This document shows positions 6,666 to 8,539 of a DNA stretch of 8,539 nt, in pieces (within the stretch, counting starts at the first letter, position 1; every line of letters begins with the position of its first letter). Under the pieces are notes generated by a model, which worked only from the letters and a program-made list of their open reading frames with translations, was not told where the DNA came from and ran no database searches. The translations under genes and the position numbers were made by a program. The stretch is from an uncultured Clostridia bacterium (GTDB lineage: Bacteria > Bacillota > Clostridia > TANB77 > CAG-465), in the NCBI GenBank assembly GCA_948562205.1, contig CAOYAN010000040.1, positions 1 to 8,539 of the forward strand. The letters run 5' to 3'.

Positions 6666-6694
6666 ATTATATCATATAAATTAAAAAAATACAA
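6666..6694 (-). promoter_or_regulatory. Extended -10 promoter of paralogue 2
   Basis: On the minus strand, TTGTAT (6689-6694), a 17-base spacer and TATAAT (6666-6671) preceded by TGA form an extended -10 promoter. It shares the exact 15-base core at 6666-6680 with the promoter of paralogue 1. The -35 box begins one base after the T-run of the upstream DHH terminator. Confidence 0.75.
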
Positions 6695-6695
6695 C

Positions 6696-6721
6696 AAAAA
6701 GACTTGGAAAGTTCCAAGCCT
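6696..6721 (-). terminator. Terminator of the kinase/DHH operon, overlapping the stop codon
   Basis: On the minus strand a 9-bp stem (one G-U pair) with the 4-base loop ACTT spans 6700-6721 and is followed by TTTTT. The first stem base is the last base of the DHH gene's TAA, so the hairpin directly abuts the coding region. Confidence 0.85.
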
Positions 6722-7656
6722 TAATTGAACATATTTAAAATATCAAGAAATTTTTTATTTGACTTTTCATTGCTAGCGGCACCTTTATGACCTTTACCAC
6801 CGAAGTATACACCAACTTTAGATACATCGACATCCTTAACACATCTGTATGAGACAGTATCAGTATCTGTCATAATGATACCTACTAAATCAATATCATA
6901 TTTGTTATTTTCTTTTATTATTTCACTTAAATCATTTCTATATTTATATGGAGAAATAACAAATCCAATTTTATAAGATACATTATCTATTACTAAAGTC
7001 TTAATTTTCATACCTTTTAGTATCAAAGGTACTTCTTCATTTAATTTAATATCAAAATCTTCTATAATTTTTAAGTCTTCTTGATCAAATTCAAAAGTAT
7101 CTTTAGTATCAATAATATTACATACCTTTTCAATGTATTTTTTATATCCTACTTGTTCAAAGAGAAGATGTAGTTTCCTGGCTTTAGCATTATTATATAT
7201 TTTGTTCCATTCCCAAGTGTCATATTGTCTTGTCATCTCAACAAGTTCATCAAGACAAGGAGTAGGTAGAATATATCCTTGCTTTATAAGATATTCATAA
7301 AATAGACTAGTGCCAGAAGTTTTACCTCTTTCATTTTCTACTATGATATTTACAAAATCATATTTATTGTTACCCTCTACAATTTCAGATTTGTGATGAT
7401 CAAGAACGATAAGTCTTTCTCTTAAGATTTCATCATCATTTATTATTGAGAGTAAGGGCTCTTTTATACAAAGATCTGTTACAAATATTTTATCATAGTT
7501 ATAAATTTCTTTACTATCGAAAAATTCGTGAACTCTTTTAGTGATTTCAAATGTTTTACATGGAACATACTTTAAATCTTTAAATACTTGTAAACTTAAA
7601 ATAATACTTCCCATACCGTCAATATCTTGTTCATGTGTAAATAATAATACTCTCAT
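6721..7656 (-). CDS. DHH/DHHA1-family phosphoesterase
   Basis: DHH phosphoesterases are manganese-dependent enzymes that cut phosphodiester or phosphomonoester bonds. Relatives include NrnA (nanoRNA/pAp), the c-di-AMP phosphodiesterase domain of GdpP, and RecJ. This 311-residue soluble protein has all the motifs: motif I THEQDIDGMGS (H8, D11, D13), motif II VTDL (D61), motif III LDHHKS (D86, H87, H88), motif IV RQYDTWEW (D146), and a C-terminal DHHA1 glycine-rich loop GGKGHKGAAS (286-295). It has no DNA-binding, CBS or membrane domain, so a stand-alone oligonucleotide, nucleotide or pAp hydrolase is likely. The exact substrate is not readable. The ATG follows TGGAGG by seven bases. It lies 37 bases downstream of the P-loop kinase-like gene on the same strand, and the pair probably forms an operon. 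Confidence 0.88.
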   Translation of the reverse strand: MRVLLFTHEQDIDGMGSIILSLQVFKDLKYVPCKTFEITKRVHEFFDSKEIYNYDKIFVTDLCIKEPLLSIINDDEILRERLIVLDHHKSEIVEGNNKYDFVNIIVENERGKTSGTSLFYEYLIKQGYILPTPCLDELVEMTRQYDTWEWNKIYNNAKARKLHLLFEQVGYKKYIEKVCNIIDTKDTFEFDQEDLKIIEDFDIKLNEEVPLILKGMKIKTLVIDNVSYKIGFVISPYKYRNDLSEIIKENNKYDIDLVGIIMTDTDTVSYRCVKDVDVSKVGVYFGGKGHKGAASNEKSNKKFLDILNMFN

Positions 7657-7693
7657 TAATATACCTCCAGTTTTAAATAGGTTTATAGTAACT

Positions 7694-8197
7694 TTATTTC
7701 TTTATTAAATTAAAATTATTATTAATCAAATAATCTTCTAAAGTTTCATTATTTGATAATATAATTTTTTTAATACATAGTTTGTTAAAAAAAGGTATTT
7801 TCTCATAGTACTGATTTAATTTCCATTTGATATATTCATCAGTATTTCCTCTATTTTTATATCTTATTTTATAAGTTATAATATCTTTTTCATCAGGATA
7901 ACATAAAATAAAATCAATATTATTTTTTATATATTCAGTTATAATATCTTGTCTATCCCAAACAAGAACAAGGTCATATTTTATTTTTGCATCTTTTATA
8001 GCATCTATATAATTTTTAGGAAAGTTAGGATTTTTCTTTCTATTCATTCCTTTTCTTTGTTCAAATGGAATGTGCATTATTTCTGTATCATCGTATATAT
8101 ATTCTGCTGCATCTAAATCAATAACATTTTTGTATTTTTTTTCAAGTTCTGTTTTACCAATACCAGAAAAGCCAGCTATAACTATACCATTATTCAA
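7694..8197 (-). CDS. P-loop kinase-like protein (phage-type putative nucleotide kinase)
   Basis: This is a 167-residue soluble P-loop NTPase. Walker A is GFSGIGKT at residues 9-16 (K15, T16), followed by the pattern KKYKNVIDLDAAEY (20-33) in which Asp27 and Asp29 are likely substrate or metal contacts. NPNFPKNYIDAI (56-67), CYPD (99-102) and the arginine-bearing RYKNRGNTDEYI (112-123) resemble the LID and specificity parts of small nucleoside or nucleotide kinases. From memory of the families, similar proteins occur in Firmicutes and their phages; the substrate is unknown. The start is TTG, placed by a strong AAAAGGAGTG nine bases upstream. No in-frame ATG is available near the Walker A motif. 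It is the first gene of the operon with the DHH phosphoesterase. I found no clear promoter in the AT-rich 8215-8288 stretch. Confidence 0.75.
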   Translation of the reverse strand: MNNGIVIAGFSGIGKTELEKKYKNVIDLDAAEYIYDDTEIMHIPFEQRKGMNRKKNPNFPKNYIDAIKDAKIKYDLVLVWDRQDIITEYIKNNIDFILCYPDEKDIITYKIRYKNRGNTDEYIKWKLNQYYEKIPFFNKLCIKKIILSNNETLEDYLINNNFNLIKK

Positions 8198-8204
8198 TTA
8201 AAAT

Positions 8205-8214
8205 CACTCCTTTT
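8205..8214 (-). promoter_or_regulatory. Ribosome binding site that sets the TTG start of the kinase-like gene
   Basis: On the minus strand AAAAGGAGTG ends seven bases before the TTG at 8195-8197, with GGAG nine bases from it. The nearest ATG (overlapping codons 2-4) is out of frame, so the TTG is the only well-placed start. Confidence 0.75.
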
Positions 8215-8288
8215 AAGTAGGAAATAAATGTAAATATTTAAAATACAAATTAATTTTATATTTTTAACTATTATATATATTTATATAT

Positions 8289-8322
8289 AATTAAAACTTG
8301 ATACTAGATGTAGCATCAAGTT
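8289..8322 (-). terminator. Terminator of the tRNA-Trp transcript
   Basis: On the minus strand a 12-bp stem (AACTTGATGCTA with TAGTATCAAGTT, one G-U pair) with loop CATC is followed by TTTTAATT. It lies 12 bases beyond the CCA end of the tRNA. The plus strand has no T-run after the stem, so it works only for the minus strand. Confidence 0.75.
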
Positions 8323-8334
8323 AATAAAAAAATG

Positions 8335-8408
8335 TGGCAGGGGCACTAGGAATCGAACCTAGCTCTGGAGTTTTGGAGACTCTTATTCTACCGATGAACT
8401 ATGCCCCT
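8335..8408 (-). tRNA. tRNA-Trp (anticodon CCA), with encoded 3' CCA
   Basis: The minus strand folds into a complete 74-base cloverleaf. The 7-bp acceptor stem is AGGGGCA with TGCCCCT. The D arm is GTTC-ATCGGTA-GAAT. The anticodon loop is CTCCAAA with anticodon CCA, in a stem with one mismatch at its outer pair. The T arm is CTAGG-TTCGATT-CCTAG, followed by discriminator G and a genomically encoded CCA. It reads UGG codons. It has its own promoter and terminator and no tRNA neighbours, so it is a single-gene unit. Confidence 0.97.
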
Positions 8409-8426
8409 ATATGTATTACCTAAATA

Positions 8427-8455
8427 ATTGTAACATTTTTTTTTATATATTGCAA
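8427..8455 (-). promoter_or_regulatory. Promoter of tRNA-Trp
   Basis: On the minus strand TTGCAA (8450-8455), a 17-base spacer and TACAAT (8427-8432) preceded by TGT (extended -10) lie about 18 bases upstream of the mature tRNA 5' end. This leaves a leader of roughly 12 bases. Bases 8456-8539 beyond it are AT-rich with no gene or motif that I can support. Confidence 0.75.
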
Positions 8456-8539
8456 TACTTTAGATAAATTTTTATAAAAATAAAATAAAAAGTAACTTGA
8501 AAAAGTAAAATCCATAAAAGAAATATAAAAATAGAAGTA

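Noticed and set aside
8335..8408. tRNA-Trp as an attachment site of an integrated element, given the phage-like kinase nearby
   Set aside because: There is no integrase in the window and I saw no second copy of the tRNA 3' end. The tRNA has an ordinary promoter and terminator.

Overview
The window is AT-rich and carries a full-length spoIVA, which is found only in endospore-forming Firmicutes. Together with strong AGGAGG-type ribosome binding sites, canonical sigma-A promoters and short AT-rich intergenic gaps, this points to a low-GC, spore-forming Clostridia-like bacterium. The species cannot be named from the sequence. No transposon, integrase, CRISPR array or rRNA is visible. No stretch longer than about 160 bases lacks a gene or RNA.

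Layout from left to right. Bases 1-162 are a non-coding leader with a strong hairpin, followed by spoIVA (+), which ends in a bidirectional terminator. Convergent to it is a small J-domain protein with a C-terminal membrane anchor (-). Its sigma-A promoter lies back to back with the promoter of a four-gene plus-strand operon: a site-2-type membrane metalloprotease, tsaD (tRNA t6A synthesis), a CYTH-domain protein and a calcineurin-like metallophosphoesterase. The gaps in this operon are only 6-15 bases, and it ends in a second bidirectional terminator.

Everything to the right is on the minus strand. Two tandem paralogues of a family I do not recognise (5531-5971 and 6125-6598) share a CxxCxxC N-terminus and two further conserved cysteines. 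Each has its own promoter with an identical 15-base core. Upstream of them is a two-gene operon of a P-loop kinase-like protein (TTG start, phage-type relatives) and a DHH-family phosphoesterase. The window ends with a complete tRNA-Trp(CCA) that has its own promoter and terminator.

How the genes fit together: spoIVA builds the base of the spore coat. tsaD and tRNA-Trp are translation housekeeping genes. The CYTH protein and phosphoesterase that travel with tsaD are probably phosphate-ester or polyphosphate hydrolases. The kinase/DHH pair looks like a small nucleotide-handling accessory operon. The least explained part of the window is the duplicated cysteine-motif pair with its copied promoter and leader.
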